64,000 nt of DNA, from contig NZ_JAUSWY010000001.1 of the NCBI RefSeq assembly GCF_030815585.1, positions 2,294,001 to 2,358,000 on the forward strand, given 5' to 3'. This stretch comes from Arthrobacter pascens (lineage in GTDB: Bacteria; Actinomycetota; Actinomycetes; Actinomycetales; Micrococcaceae). Made by a program: the position numbers and the translations under genes. The number at the start of each line of letters is the position of its first letter. Position 1 is the stretch's first letter. Below the pieces are notes generated by a model. It had not been told where the DNA came from and did not search any database. It worked only from the letters and a program-made list of their open reading frames with translations. Below, one piece after another: positions 9,298-18,625 of the stretch.

Positions 9298-10296
9298 ATG
9301 GTCAAGATTGCACGCTGGAATCACGACGGCGGGACGCAGTCCGGCTTCGTGGACGGCGATAGTTGTTACGCACTGCCCGCCGGCCGCAGCGTCCAGGCGC
9401 TGCTGGAGGCTGGACTCGATGAAACCCTGAGCATTGCCCGGGAAACCATCGGCTCGGTCCCTGCCGTTCCGCTGGCGGACGTACGGCTGCTCGCCCCGCT
9501 GGTGCCCGGTACCATCCGGGACTTCGTGGCGTTCGAGGAACACGTCGAAGGCGTGCGGAAAAGCATCGACGGCGTGGCCGGTGTGGTGCCGGAGTGGTAC
9601 GAGGCGCCCACCTTCTATTTCACCAATCCGCATACGGTGACCGGCACCGGCGAGGTGATTGGGATTCCTGCGGGCTGCGAGGACCTGGACTTTGAGACCG
9701 AGGTGGCCGCCGTCGTCGGGCGCGTTCCGGGGAGTGACGGCTGCAACCTGACCGCCGGGGAAGCACACCGCCACATTTTCGGCTACACCGTGCTTAATGA
9801 CTGGTCCGCGCGGGACCTGCAGCGCCGCGAGATGAAGGTCAGCCTGGGCCCCTGCAAGGGCAAGGACTTCGCCAACACGCTGGGCCCTTGGATCGTGACG
9901 GCGGACGAATTCGAGGACCGGCACGACGCCGAGGGGTTCCTGCCCATCTCGATGGCCGTCGAGGTAAATGGGCAGCGCATCGGCCAGGACCTGCTGTCCA
10001 ACATGGGCTGGCCGTTCGCCGAACTGGTTGCCTACGCCTCGCAGGACTCCGTTGTGCGGCCCGGCGACGTCCTGGGCTCCGGGACCTGCGGCAGCGGCTG
10101 CCTTGCAGAACTGTGGGGGCGCAACGGCTCAAAGACTCCCCCGCCGCTGAAAACCGGCGACGTGGTGCGCATGACCGTGGAGGGAATCGGGACCATCGAG
10201 AATACGGTGGGTACCCGGCGTGACGCCGTGACCCGGGTGCCTGCCCGGCCGCGGCCGCGTAGCCGGGTTGCTGCTGCGGCTCCGTCCGGCGCGTAG
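9298..10296 (+). CDS. Second FAH-family hydrolase/isomerase of the aromatic operon
   Basis: This 332-residue protein starts 12 bases after the amidohydrolase stop. It carries the FAH-fold signatures DFETEVAAVVGR (about 122-133), LNDWSARDLQRRE (about 164-176), KGKDFANTLGPW and GSGTCGSG near 260. It differs clearly from the FAH protein at 5029, being closer to fumarylacetoacetase-type members that retain the KDFA segment. The C-terminal ~20 residues are Arg/Ala/Pro-rich and look unstructured. It probably catalyses the C-C hydrolysis that finishes ring-fission product breakdown. Confidence 0.85.
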   Translation: MVKIARWNHDGGTQSGFVDGDSCYALPAGRSVQALLEAGLDETLSIARETIGSVPAVPLADVRLLAPLVPGTIRDFVAFEEHVEGVRKSIDGVAGVVPEWYEAPTFYFTNPHTVTGTGEVIGIPAGCEDLDFETEVAAVVGRVPGSDGCNLTAGEAHRHIFGYTVLNDWSARDLQRREMKVSLGPCKGKDFANTLGPWIVTADEFEDRHDAEGFLPISMAVEVNGQRIGQDLLSNMGWPFAELVAYASQDSVVRPGDVLGSGTCGSGCLAELWGRNGSKTPPPLKTGDVVRMTVEGIGTIENTVGTRRDAVTRVPARPRPRSRVAAAAPSGA

Positions 10297-11073
10297 GTGG
10301 TCTCGTTCCAGCTCGACGGGCGGACCGTGGTGGTCACTGGGGCCGGCCAGGGGCAGGGTGCCGCCGAGGCGAGCATGCTGGTGGAGGCGGGTGCGCGGGT
10401 GGTCGCCACCGACTTGGCGGCGGATATGCCAGCTGGGCTGGGCGCTTTGGCTTCGGCGTCGGCCGGGGCGTTGGTGTACCGGCAGCTTGATGTCGCTGAT
10501 GCCTCTGGTTGGACTGGTCTGGCGGACTGGGTCCATGCCGAGGGGTGGCAGGTGGACGGGCTGGTCAACAATGCCGGTATCACCCAGCGCAGCCGGCTCC
10601 TGGACGTGACAGTGGCCGACGTGCAACGCGTTTATGAGGTGAACGTCGCCGGAGCCCTGCTGGGCATCCAGGCCCTGACGCCCCTCATGAAAAGCGGTGC
10701 GTCCATTGTGAACGTGGGCTCCGTAGCGGGCCTGACCGCGCACTACCCCGTGGCGTACACCGCGAGCAAGTGGGCGCTGCGCGGGCTGTCCCAAGTGGCT
10801 GCCATGGAGCTTGGGCCGCGTGGAATCCGGGTCAACACCGTCCACCCCGGCTTCATTGAGGCGCCCATGACGGCCAGCGCCAAGCCAGAGTTCCGGGAGG
10901 CCACGCTGGCCGAGACCCCGCAGGGCCGCACCGGAAGCGTGGAGGAGGTGGCCGGCGTCGTGCTGTTCCTCCTCAGCCCGCTGTCTGCCTTCGTGACGGG
11001 CGCCGAGATTCCTGTGGACGGCGGCCAGTCGGGCCATGGCGGCGCCAAGTCGGTCTCGGACGCCTTGCGCTGA
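10297..11073 (+). CDS. Short-chain dehydrogenase/reductase
   Basis: This 258-residue SDR begins at GTG directly after the previous stop, with no obvious ribosome binding site, so it probably relies on translational coupling. It has TGAGQGQG (cofactor-binding glycine motif, residues 14-21), NNAG near 88, the catalytic Ser in VGSVAG and YTASK (YxxxK) near 150. The C-terminal half ends with the usual TGAEIPVDGG. It would oxidise or reduce an alcohol/ketone intermediate of the aromatic operon. It is the last gene of the (+) run and converges on the LysR gene. Confidence 0.88.
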   Translation: MVSFQLDGRTVVVTGAGQGQGAAEASMLVEAGARVVATDLAADMPAGLGALASASAGALVYRQLDVADASGWTGLADWVHAEGWQVDGLVNNAGITQRSRLLDVTVADVQRVYEVNVAGALLGIQALTPLMKSGASIVNVGSVAGLTAHYPVAYTASKWALRGLSQVAAMELGPRGIRVNTVHPGFIEAPMTASAKPEFREATLAETPQGRTGSVEEVAGVVLFLLSPLSAFVTGAEIPVDGGQSGHGGAKSVSDALR

Positions 11074-11126
11074 CACCCCCCAATTCCCAACTAGGTCGCA
11101 GTTGGCCACCTCACCGCGCGTTTGCT

Positions 11127-12095
11127 CTAGGTGGTATCCGCCGCGTGGATAGCCACCGGGTGGGCGGTAGCGGGGAAGAGTTCGTGGAGCCGGGCGCAGG
11201 AGCGCTGGACCACGGAACGAAGCCAGACGCTGGCGGGGTCCTCCGCCTGCGACGGGTGCCAGTACATGGCCTCCACCAGGGAAGCTTCGGTCCCTTCGGA
11301 GAACTCCAGCACAGCGATGTCCGCCCCGCGCTGGGCCCGTGCCGCCAGCATCCGCGGAACCAGCGCCACCAGGTCGGTCCCTTCGACCAGGAGCGGCAGG
11401 GACAGGAAACCCGCCACCACCGCTGCCACTCGGCGCTGCAGGCCGCGGGACTCGAACAGTTTGTCCGCCGGGGTGCTGATTCCTTCACCGAAATAGCCGA
11501 CGGCGTGGGGCACCGTGGTCAGGTCCGCCAGGGTAAGCCGGCGCTGCTGGAGCAGGGGATTTCCGGCGTCGGCTATGGCCACGAAGCTGTCCCTGAAAAC
11601 CTGTTTGCTGGCGCCCTGCATGTGGTATCCGGTGGGCCCCACGAGCAGGTCGATCTTCGAATAGTCGGCCATCTGGCCCTGGATTCCGGAACCGGCGGTG
11701 GGGACGAAGTCCACTGACACGTTTGGGGCCTCGTTCCGCAGGATGCCGCGCAGCGGACCCACGATCAGGGCTGCTGCGTAGTCCGAGGCAGCGATGATGA
11801 ACTCCCGCTCGCTCGTGGCGGCATCGAAACCTGACCGCACGCGCGTGGCCCGCTGGATGTGAAGCATTGCTTCGTCAACCAGCGGGACCAGCGACTGCGC
11901 AAAGGGTGTGAGGTCATAGGTACGGCCGTTCCGCACCAGGAGTTCGTCGTCGAAGTGGCGCCGGAGCCTGGCCATTGCTGCACTGGTGGCGGGCTGGCTG
12001 AGCTGGAGCCGCTCGGCCGCCCGGGAGATATTCCGCAGTTCCAGCAGGACCTGAAGCTGGGGCAGCAGGTTCAAGTCCAGGTTCTTCATACCCAC
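11127..12095 (-). CDS. LysR-family transcriptional regulator
   Basis: This protein of about 320 residues has an N-terminal winged helix-turn-helix (NISRAAERLQLSQPATSAAM, then RLRRHFDDELLVR) and a C-terminal periplasmic-binding-like effector domain. Starts at 12095 or 12089 (MKNLDLNLL) are both possible. It resembles the NahR/NodD-like subgroup that activates aromatic degradation genes. It is convergent with the aromatic operon and follows the glycoside oxidase gene on the same strand with a 77-base gap. It could control either; a candidate target is the A+T-rich region before 4006. Confidence 0.87.
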   Translation of the reverse strand: MGMKNLDLNLLPQLQVLLELRNISRAAERLQLSQPATSAAMARLRRHFDDELLVRNGRTYDLTPFAQSLVPLVDEAMLHIQRATRVRSGFDAATSEREFIIAASDYAAALIVGPLRGILRNEAPNVSVDFVPTAGSGIQGQMADYSKIDLLVGPTGYHMQGASKQVFRDSFVAIADAGNPLLQQRRLTLADLTTVPHAVGYFGEGISTPADKLFESRGLQRRVAAVVAGFLSLPLLVEGTDLVALVPRMLAARAQRGADIAVLEFSEGTEASLVEAMYWHPSQAEDPASVWLRSVVQRSCARLHELFPATAHPVAIHAADTT

Positions 12096-12172
12096 AGGTT
12101 ATCCGCCCGACCGGTGAACGCTGCCGGGAGAAGCCAACGCCTGGGCGCCCTCCGGGCAGAAAGCCAGGCACA

Positions 12173-13741
12173 TCAGGAAGCGAGCTCCTCTGCCGCCTTC
12201 CGGGCGCCGCGGACCGCAATGGCCACGCTCATCAGCGTGGGATTCATCGCCGTCGCCGTCGGGATGAGGGCGTTTCCGCCCACTACCAGGTTGTCGTAGC
12301 CCCACACGCGGGACCATGGATCAGCCACCGAAGTGCCGTCGTCAGTTTCGCCCATCCGCATGGTCCCCTGGTAGTGCAGGCTCGAACCGTTCGGCATGAG
12401 CCTGGGCTCGGCTACGAAGGCGCCAAGGGCCTTCCCCGCACGGCGCAGCCGTTCGGTAGCCTGGGCGATCTCAACGTTTTCCCGCTCGGTGAGCGAATAC
12501 TCAATGGTCATGTTGGGGAATCCCCGGTAATCAGGCTCGTTGTCGTTGAAGGTGACGGCATCCTCGTAGCGGGGATGTTTGCGCATGCCGTAGCCCATGT
12601 TGACGTATCCCCAGCGGTTCTGTGAGTTAGGCGTTCCCGGCTCCATCGGGAACGGCGTGGTCTCGGAATACATGACCTGGACAGAGAACGGGTGCTCCGG
12701 CTCGGAAAACGGGATGCGGTTCACCGCAGCCACCGGATCTGCCGGATTCAGCGCACGCCGAGCCAGTTCAGCCTTGAGGTCCTCCTCGGTGGCGTACCGC
12801 CCCATCTTTTCGGCATCCAACGCCACCGTGGAGATCACCACAGGGTGCTCTGTCAGGTAGTGGCCGAGGGCTTTGGGCCGCACTCCGGATGCCCAGAGGA
12901 GCTGCGGGGAGCGGAAGGCATCGGCGGCAACCACAACCAGGTCAGCTGCAACAAAAGATGTCTCGCCCGTGCGGAGGTCCTGGACGGTGACCCCAGTAAC
13001 CCGGTGTCCGTCCAGTTCCACCCGGCGGACCAGGGTGAGGTCGCGGAGTTCGAACCGCTTCGAGAGCGGGTTCTCCTTGTCGATGAGCGGGCCGAGGACG
13101 ACGTCGGCACCCGCCCAGCGCACGGACCCGTCAGGCTGCGGATCCCCGGCAACGGGCAGGGTGCCCACCCCATAGCCTTCCGGCAGCTCCGCCCCGAACT
13201 CTTCATCGAGGAGGGACCGAATGGCCTCGCCGACTTTGGCATCGGCGAACGCCGCGCTGTGGACGTGCAGCAGCTGCTTTGCATCCTCAATCAACCCGTC
13301 CCATTCACCGTCCCCGATGAAGGGGATCTTCTCGCTGAAAGCGGGCGACGGCGTCGCGCAGGTCCAGTGCGCACCCTGGCCTCCGACGTTGGTGGCCGCA
13401 GCCGCTGCCGGGAACGAGGAGGCGTGAGCGGAGCCGGTGCCGCCGAAATCCAGCAGGTGCGTGCCCTGGCGTGCGGTGAACATGCCTTCAGTAACGGTTC
13501 CGGCCGGAATGCCGAGGGATTCCCGGTGCGCGCCAGCCTGCGGCCCCTGGGACATTTCCCGGGCACGGGCCTTTTCGGCCGGGTCGGGGATGTTCCGGAC
13601 GCTCTCACCGGGAACTTCGGTGAGCTGCGGCCCGGCCTCAAACATCACCACGTGCGCGTTGGCGACCCGCTCCACGAGCAGCCGGGCGTAGGTGGAGCCG
13701 ATGGGCCCGCTGCCAACGATGGCGATGGTGGGATTGGACAT
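12173..13741 (-). CDS. GMC-type FAD oxidoreductase, glycoside 3-oxidase / pyranose oxidase-like
   Basis: The protein has 522 residues. The ATG at 13741 is preferred because AAAGGAGAC precedes it and the FAD fold (AIVGSGPIGSTYARLL) starts at residue 6. It has GGQGAHWTCATP, matching the flavin-loop STHWTCATP segment of pyranose 2-oxidase but with Ala for the Thr before the flavin-linking His. C-terminal catalytic positions are LHYQGTMRMG (His) and TAMNPTLMSV (Asn). Related actinobacterial enzymes (glycoside 3-oxidase of Pseudarthrobacter siccitolerans, CarA of Microbacterium) oxidise C3 of the sugar in C-glycosides. It is 17 bases behind the MFS gene, so probably in one operon with it. A paralogue is at 26396. 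Confidence 0.85.
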   Translation of the reverse strand: MSNPTIAIVGSGPIGSTYARLLVERVANAHVVMFEAGPQLTEVPGESVRNIPDPAEKARAREMSQGPQAGAHRESLGIPAGTVTEGMFTARQGTHLLDFGGTGSAHASSFPAAAAATNVGGQGAHWTCATPSPAFSEKIPFIGDGEWDGLIEDAKQLLHVHSAAFADAKVGEAIRSLLDEEFGAELPEGYGVGTLPVAGDPQPDGSVRWAGADVVLGPLIDKENPLSKRFELRDLTLVRRVELDGHRVTGVTVQDLRTGETSFVAADLVVVAADAFRSPQLLWASGVRPKALGHYLTEHPVVISTVALDAEKMGRYATEEDLKAELARRALNPADPVAAVNRIPFSEPEHPFSVQVMYSETTPFPMEPGTPNSQNRWGYVNMGYGMRKHPRYEDAVTFNDNEPDYRGFPNMTIEYSLTERENVEIAQATERLRRAGKALGAFVAEPRLMPNGSSLHYQGTMRMGETDDGTSVADPWSRVWGYDNLVVGGNALIPTATAMNPTLMSVAIAVRGARKAAEELAS

Positions 13742-13757
13742 AATGTCTCCTTTGAAA

Positions 13758-15254
13758 TCAGGCCGAAAGGGATTCGGAAGTTGAGTGGGCAGCGGGAACG
13801 GGTTCGTCGGAAAGGCGTCCATGCGGAAGCAGGACAGCTGCGACAATTCCCACCGCGTAGGTGGCCGCCAGGGCGATGAAGATGGGGGTGAAGACTGAGC
13901 TGTAGATCTGCGCCACGCCGGCCTGGACTGCCGGTGCAGCCCCGTGGACCAACTGTGGGGTCAGCGTTGAGGCATCAAGGCCCGCCGGCAGGAGGGCCGC
14001 CACACCGAAGCCGATGACTCCCCCGATGATGGCCGTCGCCACTGTTGACCCCACCTGCCGCACCAGGTTGATGGTTGCGGTGATGGTGCCTGTCTGGCTT
14101 GCCGGAGCGGCTCCCTGGACTACTGCCACGATGAGGCTCATGAAAGCACCAGTGCCCATTCCCACCACACCCATCACAATCATGGGCACCCACAGCGGAA
14201 GCCCGGCGGGCAGCCCGGCCATGACGAACAGCCCGGCGGCACCCAGCGAGGTCCCCAGGATCGGGAAGATCCGGTACCGGCCCGTTCGGCTCGCCAGCCA
14301 TCCGGTGAGCAGGTTGCTGACCAGCATGCCAAACACGGTGGCGATGGGAACGAGCCCGGAAACGGTGGCCGTGGTCTGGTAGGCCATCTGGAAGTAGGTG
14401 GGGAGGTACGCGGTGATGGAGAAGAGGCCGACGCCGATAATCGCCGAGAGCGCAGTGCCCGCCGCAATGGTCCGGTTGGCGAAGAAGTGGAGCGGCACAA
14501 TGGGCTCGGGTGCGCGGCGCTCGATAAAGAAGAACGCCACAAAGCCCACGATGCTGACCGCGAGCGCAGCAGCGGTGGGGGGGCCTGCGCTGCGTTCCGC
14601 AGCCCAGGTGACGGCGAGCACGAGTGCCACCAGGGCGGTGGTGAAAACTGCGGCCCCGGCAACGTCAAAGTGGCGGGGGGCAGGGCCTGGTTCCAGGTGC
14701 GGAACGGCAATCAGCGCGAGGGCCAGGGCGGCCGCGCCCACTGGGATATTGATCCAGAAGACCCACTGCCATCCCCAGTAATCAGTGATGGCGCCACCGA
14801 GGACCGGGCCCACCAGGATGGCGATGGGGAAAGCTGCGCCGATGATGGCCATGTAGTGGGGACGTTCACGCTGGGTGGTGACGCGGGCAATGATGGTCTG
14901 GGACATCAGCTGCAGGCCGGCGGAGCTCATCCCCTGCAGGACGCGCGCGGCAATGAGCCACGTCATGTCCGTCGCGAAACCGCAGGCCAGGGAAGCGGCG
15001 AGGAACATCACCAGCGAACCGATGAAGATCCGCCGGGCTCCCAGTACATCACCGAGTTTGCCAAGGACCGGCAGCAGCACGGTGCTTGCGAGGGTGTATC
15101 CCACAACAACCCAGCTCATCAGGGTCAGCGCGCCCAGCTGACCGGCGATAGTGGCCAGCGACGTGGATACCACTGTGTGGTCCAGGGCACCGAGGAAGGA
15201 GACCGTGAGCAGGGAGATAACAAGGAGACGGAGTCTCAAAGGCGAAAGTGGCAT
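13758..15254 (-). CDS. MFS transporter, DHA2-like (14 membrane segments expected)
   Basis: This 498-residue integral membrane protein starts LRLLVISLLTVSFLGALDHTVV, matching the first helix of DHA2 proton-driven transporters. It contains the loop GKLGDVLGARR (motif A), the motif-C-like GPVLGGAITDYWGWQWVFW and many hydrophobic helices to residue ~475. The family mostly exports drugs or aromatic compounds. Beside a glycoside oxidase gene it could export an aromatic product or import a glycoside; direction cannot be told. It is the first gene of the oxidase operon. Confidence 0.87.
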   Translation of the reverse strand: MPLSPLRLRLLVISLLTVSFLGALDHTVVSTSLATIAGQLGALTLMSWVVVGYTLASTVLLPVLGKLGDVLGARRIFIGSLVMFLAASLACGFATDMTWLIAARVLQGMSSAGLQLMSQTIIARVTTQRERPHYMAIIGAAFPIAILVGPVLGGAITDYWGWQWVFWINIPVGAAALALALIAVPHLEPGPAPRHFDVAGAAVFTTALVALVLAVTWAAERSAGPPTAAALAVSIVGFVAFFFIERRAPEPIVPLHFFANRTIAAGTALSAIIGVGLFSITAYLPTYFQMAYQTTATVSGLVPIATVFGMLVSNLLTGWLASRTGRYRIFPILGTSLGAAGLFVMAGLPAGLPLWVPMIVMGVVGMGTGAFMSLIVAVVQGAAPASQTGTITATINLVRQVGSTVATAIIGGVIGFGVAALLPAGLDASTLTPQLVHGAAPAVQAGVAQIYSSVFTPIFIALAATYAVGIVAAVLLPHGRLSDEPVPAAHSTSESLSA

Positions 15255-15420
15255 AGTGATCTACCCGAACGATCGGGCCGTCGACGCGACGTGTTGTGCC
15301 TCCGGCGCACCATCACGACGGAGAACGGGTCCGGCAGGAACCCCGGCGCCACTACTCACGCTACCTCAACTTTAGTCAGAAAGCAACAGAAGAACGCCTG
15401 AATTCGACAGCTCGTCCTGA

Positions 15421-16215
15421 TTAAGCGTCGAGCAGCGCCCAGGTGAGGGCCATGTCCTCAAGCAGCTCACTCAGGTCAGGTACCGGACCCTCCGAGCAGG
15501 CCTCAACTGCCCGGCGGAGCGCCACGCGGGCTGACGACTCATACCGTTCCGGCGCCCTCAATGCGCCCTCTTCGGTGGACGCCTCCAGGCGCGCCAGCCC
15601 GGCTGGCTGGTCAACGGTGAGCTCCGTTCTCACCTCGCCGAGAGCCAGCACTTGGAGCATGCCTCCGGCGTGAAGGCCGCCCGCTGCTGTCCCCACAAGG
15701 GTGGCTGCAAGTGCTCCACCGTCCAGGGACCCGCAATCCAGGAGTGCCATCCTCCCCCGCGCCGTGGCAATGCCCACCTGAAACCTCAGTGGCCCCTGGG
15801 CGAGGGACCGCGCCCAGCCAAAACCGTCCCGAATGACCGCATCAAGGCCTGCAGCGGGGGCAGTGCACTCGACCGTGATGATGCGGGCGGGACTGCCTCG
15901 TCTTGCCGCAACCGCATCGGCAACGACGTCAGGGCGCAGGCGGGGACGTTCGACGATCACCGGAATGTCACCGGGCCAGAGGTGGGATACAAAGGCGTTC
16001 TCCGGAAGCACTGTCGGGTCGGCAAGCACCACCGCTGAGGCTCCACCCGCGCGGGCTGCCATCATCCCCTGCCACCAGTTGCCGGATCCCGGAACTACCG
16101 CCACCGCGCCCCTTACGTCATCAGTCAGCGCAGCGCTGACGGGAAGTTCGGCAACAGCGGCCACGTAGGCGGGCAGCGCGGTGTGGACAGTGTAACCGCG
16201 TCCCACCCGGCTCAT
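15421..16215 (-). CDS. Unknown protein coupled to a Gfo/Idh oxidoreductase
   Basis: This 264-residue protein ATGA-overlaps the oxidoreductase gene. Its N-terminal half shows alternating hydrophobic strands and Gly-rich turns (VAVVPGSGNWWQGMMAARAGGASAVVLADP), as in a Rossmann-like domain, then an ITVECTAPAAGLDAVIRDGFGW segment. It might be a degenerate dehydrogenase or a partner subunit. No catalytic motif or known family is recognised. The tight coupling and shared promoter region with the ROK regulator suggest a role in the same sugar pathway. Confidence 0.65.
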   Translation of the reverse strand: MSRVGRGYTVHTALPAYVAAVAELPVSAALTDDVRGAVAVVPGSGNWWQGMMAARAGGASAVVLADPTVLPENAFVSHLWPGDIPVIVERPRLRPDVVADAVAARRGSPARIITVECTAPAAGLDAVIRDGFGWARSLAQGPLRFQVGIATARGRMALLDCGSLDGGALAATLVGTAAGGLHAGGMLQVLALGEVRTELTVDQPAGLARLEASTEEGALRAPERYESSARVALRRAVEACSEGPVPDLSELLEDMALTWALLDA

Positions 16216-17252
16216 TGCGGCACTCCTTCGAGGATTTTCGCGGCTGCTGCGTCGGCGAGGTCGATTGCATAGTGCGCGTCCGCCAGCGTCTCGTCGTACT
16301 CCACCGGAGCCGCTCCCTCAAGGAGTGACGCAAGCAGGCGCCACTCCGCCACATAGCCGTCTTCGGGATCCCGCGGATATTCTGTCCACAGTCCGTCCAC
16401 GCTCCGCACGCGGGTGGCCGCGCTTCCGGCATGCACGAAGGCGGGGGGAAAGTTGACCTCGATACGGTCGTGGGAGGTGGCGATGCTCAAACGCCAGAGG
16501 GCCTCCGGCCCCTGCGCAAGCATGGTGAGTGCCAACTGGACCAGTACGTCGCCTGCCCGGTAGCCCACCAGGTAGCCGACCGGCGGAGCGATCCGCGCGT
16601 AAACCACTTCGTCGATGCCCGGCGCTATGTCCCTAACGGCAGGAAGATCATGGATCGCGAGACCGGTCAGCAGCCGCCTCAGGACGTCGGCGGCGACTGT
16701 AGGACTGGCGAGGTCAGGACGTCCCCGCCGGGCCGACTGGAAAGGACCGCCCTCGGCAACCAGCCGGTGGTACCTGTCGTTCGGCGGAAGCGCCAGCGTC
16801 ACTGAGATGGCCTGCACCCGTCCTTCGAGGGCGACAAGGTGATGTTTTGCGCGCCCCCATGCTCCATCAAACAGGTGGTTGGTTCCCACCAAGAGGATGG
16901 CGCCGGCCTCCCGGCAGGCAGAGATAACTTCCTCAGCTTCCTCCCTGCTGGTGGCCAGCGGTTTCTCGCAGAAGATGGCGCGGTTGCCGGCAGCCACTGC
17001 CGCCAGGATCTGGCGGGCATGTTCAGCGGGCGGGCTGCACACCGCCACCACCTCCACCGCCGCGTCCGCAAGCAGGTCCGCCTCCCCTTCAGACCACCGG
17101 GCGCCAAGCCGCTCTGCCAGGGCTCGGGCGCGCCCGCTTCCCGCGTCGGCAATGTGGGTCACCCTGTACAGCTCCCCCAAGCGTCCAAGCACCGGAAGAT
17201 GAAGCGCGGCCACGCCCGGCCCGGCTCCAAGAATTCCTACGTTCCAAGGCAT
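16212..17252 (-). CDS. Gfo/Idh/MocA-family NAD(P)-dependent oxidoreductase
   Basis: The protein has 346 residues. The ATG at 17252 is chosen because GGGAGGT lies upstream and the Rossmann fold begins at once (WNVGILGAGPGVAALHLPVL). The family CEKPLA motif is at about 89-94 (FCEKPLATSREEAE), followed by LVGTNHLFDGAW. The equivalent of the third catalytic region is GLAIHDLPAVRD (His/Asp). Such enzymes oxidise sugar hydroxyls or reduce 3-keto sugars. It is divergent from the ROK regulator, with a candidate operator at 17266-17289 just upstream of its start. Confidence 0.83.
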   Translation of the reverse strand: MPWNVGILGAGPGVAALHLPVLGRLGELYRVTHIADAGSGRARALAERLGARWSEGEADLLADAAVEVVAVCSPPAEHARQILAAVAAGNRAIFCEKPLATSREEAEEVISACREAGAILLVGTNHLFDGAWGRAKHHLVALEGRVQAISVTLALPPNDRYHRLVAEGGPFQSARRGRPDLASPTVAADVLRRLLTGLAIHDLPAVRDIAPGIDEVVYARIAPPVGYLVGYRAGDVLVQLALTMLAQGPEALWRLSIATSHDRIEVNFPPAFVHAGSAATRVRSVDGLWTEYPRDPEDGYVAEWRLLASLLEGAAPVEYDETLADAHYAIDLADAAAAKILEGVPQ

Positions 17253-17265
17253 CGTGACCTCCCAT

Positions 17266-17289
17266 CTTATGTCCCTATTATTCATAAGT
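17266..17289. promoter_or_regulatory. Candidate operator (CTTATG...CATAAG) between Gfo/Idh and ROK genes
   Basis: The 24-base site starts CTTATGTCCC and ends TTCATAAGT, giving a CTTATG/CATAAG inverted repeat. The right half matches sites near 19269, 26432, 32371, 32393, 36380 and 38182. It lies 14 bases upstream of the oxidoreductase start and about 70 upstream of the ROK start, as expected for an autoregulatory repressor site. No binding data are implied. Confidence 0.55.
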
Positions 17290-17359
17290 ATGGGCTGTTT
17301 TGGCTATAGTCGCGCCGAACAACGCGTTAGTCGATGAGTTTATGTGAGAATTGTTAACT

Positions 17360-18622
17360 ATGACGACAGAGTCCACACTCCGCTTCGGAGCCCAGACGGA
17401 TGAAGTGACGAGCCTCCTCAGGATCGTCAACCTGGTGCGCACCGGTGAGGCGAGCACCCGCCCTGAAATCGGCAAGGTGACCGGCCTGGGCCGCGGTGTT
17501 GTCAGTCAGCGTGTGGACCAGGCCATCGAGATCGGCTTCCTCGGCGACGGCGAGTTCGGCGCCTCCTCCGGTGGACGTGCACCGCGGACGCTCCGCTTTA
17601 GGGCCGAACAGGGACGGATCATCATCTGTGCACTGGGAGCCGCCCACGTGCACGTCGGCTTCACCGCACTTGACGGCGACATCCAGGGTCATGCCCATCG
17701 CCCCTGGGATATCGCCCAGGGTCCGGTGAAAACCCTCGACATGGTGATGGCCCTCGTCGACGACATGCTCAAGAATCACCCCGACGTCCCCGTCTGGGGC
17801 GTAGTGGTTGGTCTTCCCGGGCCGGTCGACTTCGCCTCGGGACAGCCCGTAGCGCCTCCGATCATGCCTGGGTGGAACGGGTTCGATGTTCGCACACCCT
17901 TTGAGGAGCGCTTCAACGCGCCCGTCTGGGTGGATAACGACGTCAACCTGCTTGCCCTCGGTGAACGGGCCCGCCGTCGCGACTCCCTTGCGGACCTCAT
18001 CTACTGCAAGATCGGTTCGGGAATTGGCGCTGGCCTCCTGTCCCAGGGCAGGATCCACCGTGGCGCCAATGGCTCCGCCGGTGACATCGGCCACGTCCGC
18101 GTTTCGGACTCCGATGCCCAGTGCCGCTGCGGCAAGATCGGCTGCCTGGAAGCGGTGGCAGGCGGTTGGGCCCTCGTCCGGGACGCCGAGGAGGCCATCA
18201 ACGGCGGCGCCAGCAGCTCGTTGGCCACGCGGGCCAATAAGGGGACATTGAGCATGGAGGACATCACCCTGGCCGCGCAAGCCGGCGACGCGCTGGCCAT
18301 CACGCTGGTCCAGAAGTCGGCGCGTGTGGCGGGCGAGACCATCTCAGCCCTGGTGAACATGTTCAATCCCGGGGTCATTGTCATTGGCGGCGCCATGGGT
18401 TCCGCCGGTGAAGTCTTCCTGGCCGAGGTGCGCCAGCGCGTCTATGAACTGTCGCTGCCACTCGCCACCCGCGACCTCACCATCACCCTCTCCGTCAATG
18501 ACCCGCGCGAACCGCTGCGCGGTGGAGCTGAACTGGCCCGCGAGCAGCTGTTCGATATCACCTTCCCGCGCTGGTTTGCGGACGGCCGGCCCTCACCGGA
18601 AAGGGCAGCAGTTCCCGCCTAA
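17360..18622 (+). CDS. ROK-family transcriptional regulator
   Basis: This 420-residue protein has an N-terminal winged helix-turn-helix (about 15-75: LLRIVNLVRTGEASTRPEIG, GRGVVSQRVDQAI) and a ROK sugar-kinase-like domain. That domain has VDNDVNLLALGE, IGSGIGAGLL and the zinc motif CRCGKIGCLEA. ATG 17360 is favoured over TTG 17351; neither has a strong ribosome binding site. ROK repressors (XylR/NagC type) respond to sugars. It is the obvious candidate to bind the repeated CAGACATAAGT-type sites around the glycoside genes, including one in its own promoter. Confidence 0.88.
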   Translation: MTTESTLRFGAQTDEVTSLLRIVNLVRTGEASTRPEIGKVTGLGRGVVSQRVDQAIEIGFLGDGEFGASSGGRAPRTLRFRAEQGRIIICALGAAHVHVGFTALDGDIQGHAHRPWDIAQGPVKTLDMVMALVDDMLKNHPDVPVWGVVVGLPGPVDFASGQPVAPPIMPGWNGFDVRTPFEERFNAPVWVDNDVNLLALGERARRRDSLADLIYCKIGSGIGAGLLSQGRIHRGANGSAGDIGHVRVSDSDAQCRCGKIGCLEAVAGGWALVRDAEEAINGGASSSLATRANKGTLSMEDITLAAQAGDALAITLVQKSARVAGETISALVNMFNPGVIVIGGAMGSAGEVFLAEVRQRVYELSLPLATRDLTITLSVNDPREPLRGGAELAREQLFDITFPRWFADGRPSPERAAVPA

Positions 18623-18625
18623 AGT

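Noticed and set aside
12692..13879. 395-codon plus-strand frame
   Set aside because: Antisense to the GMC oxidase gene, which has the FAD motif, catalytic His/Asn and a ribosome binding site.
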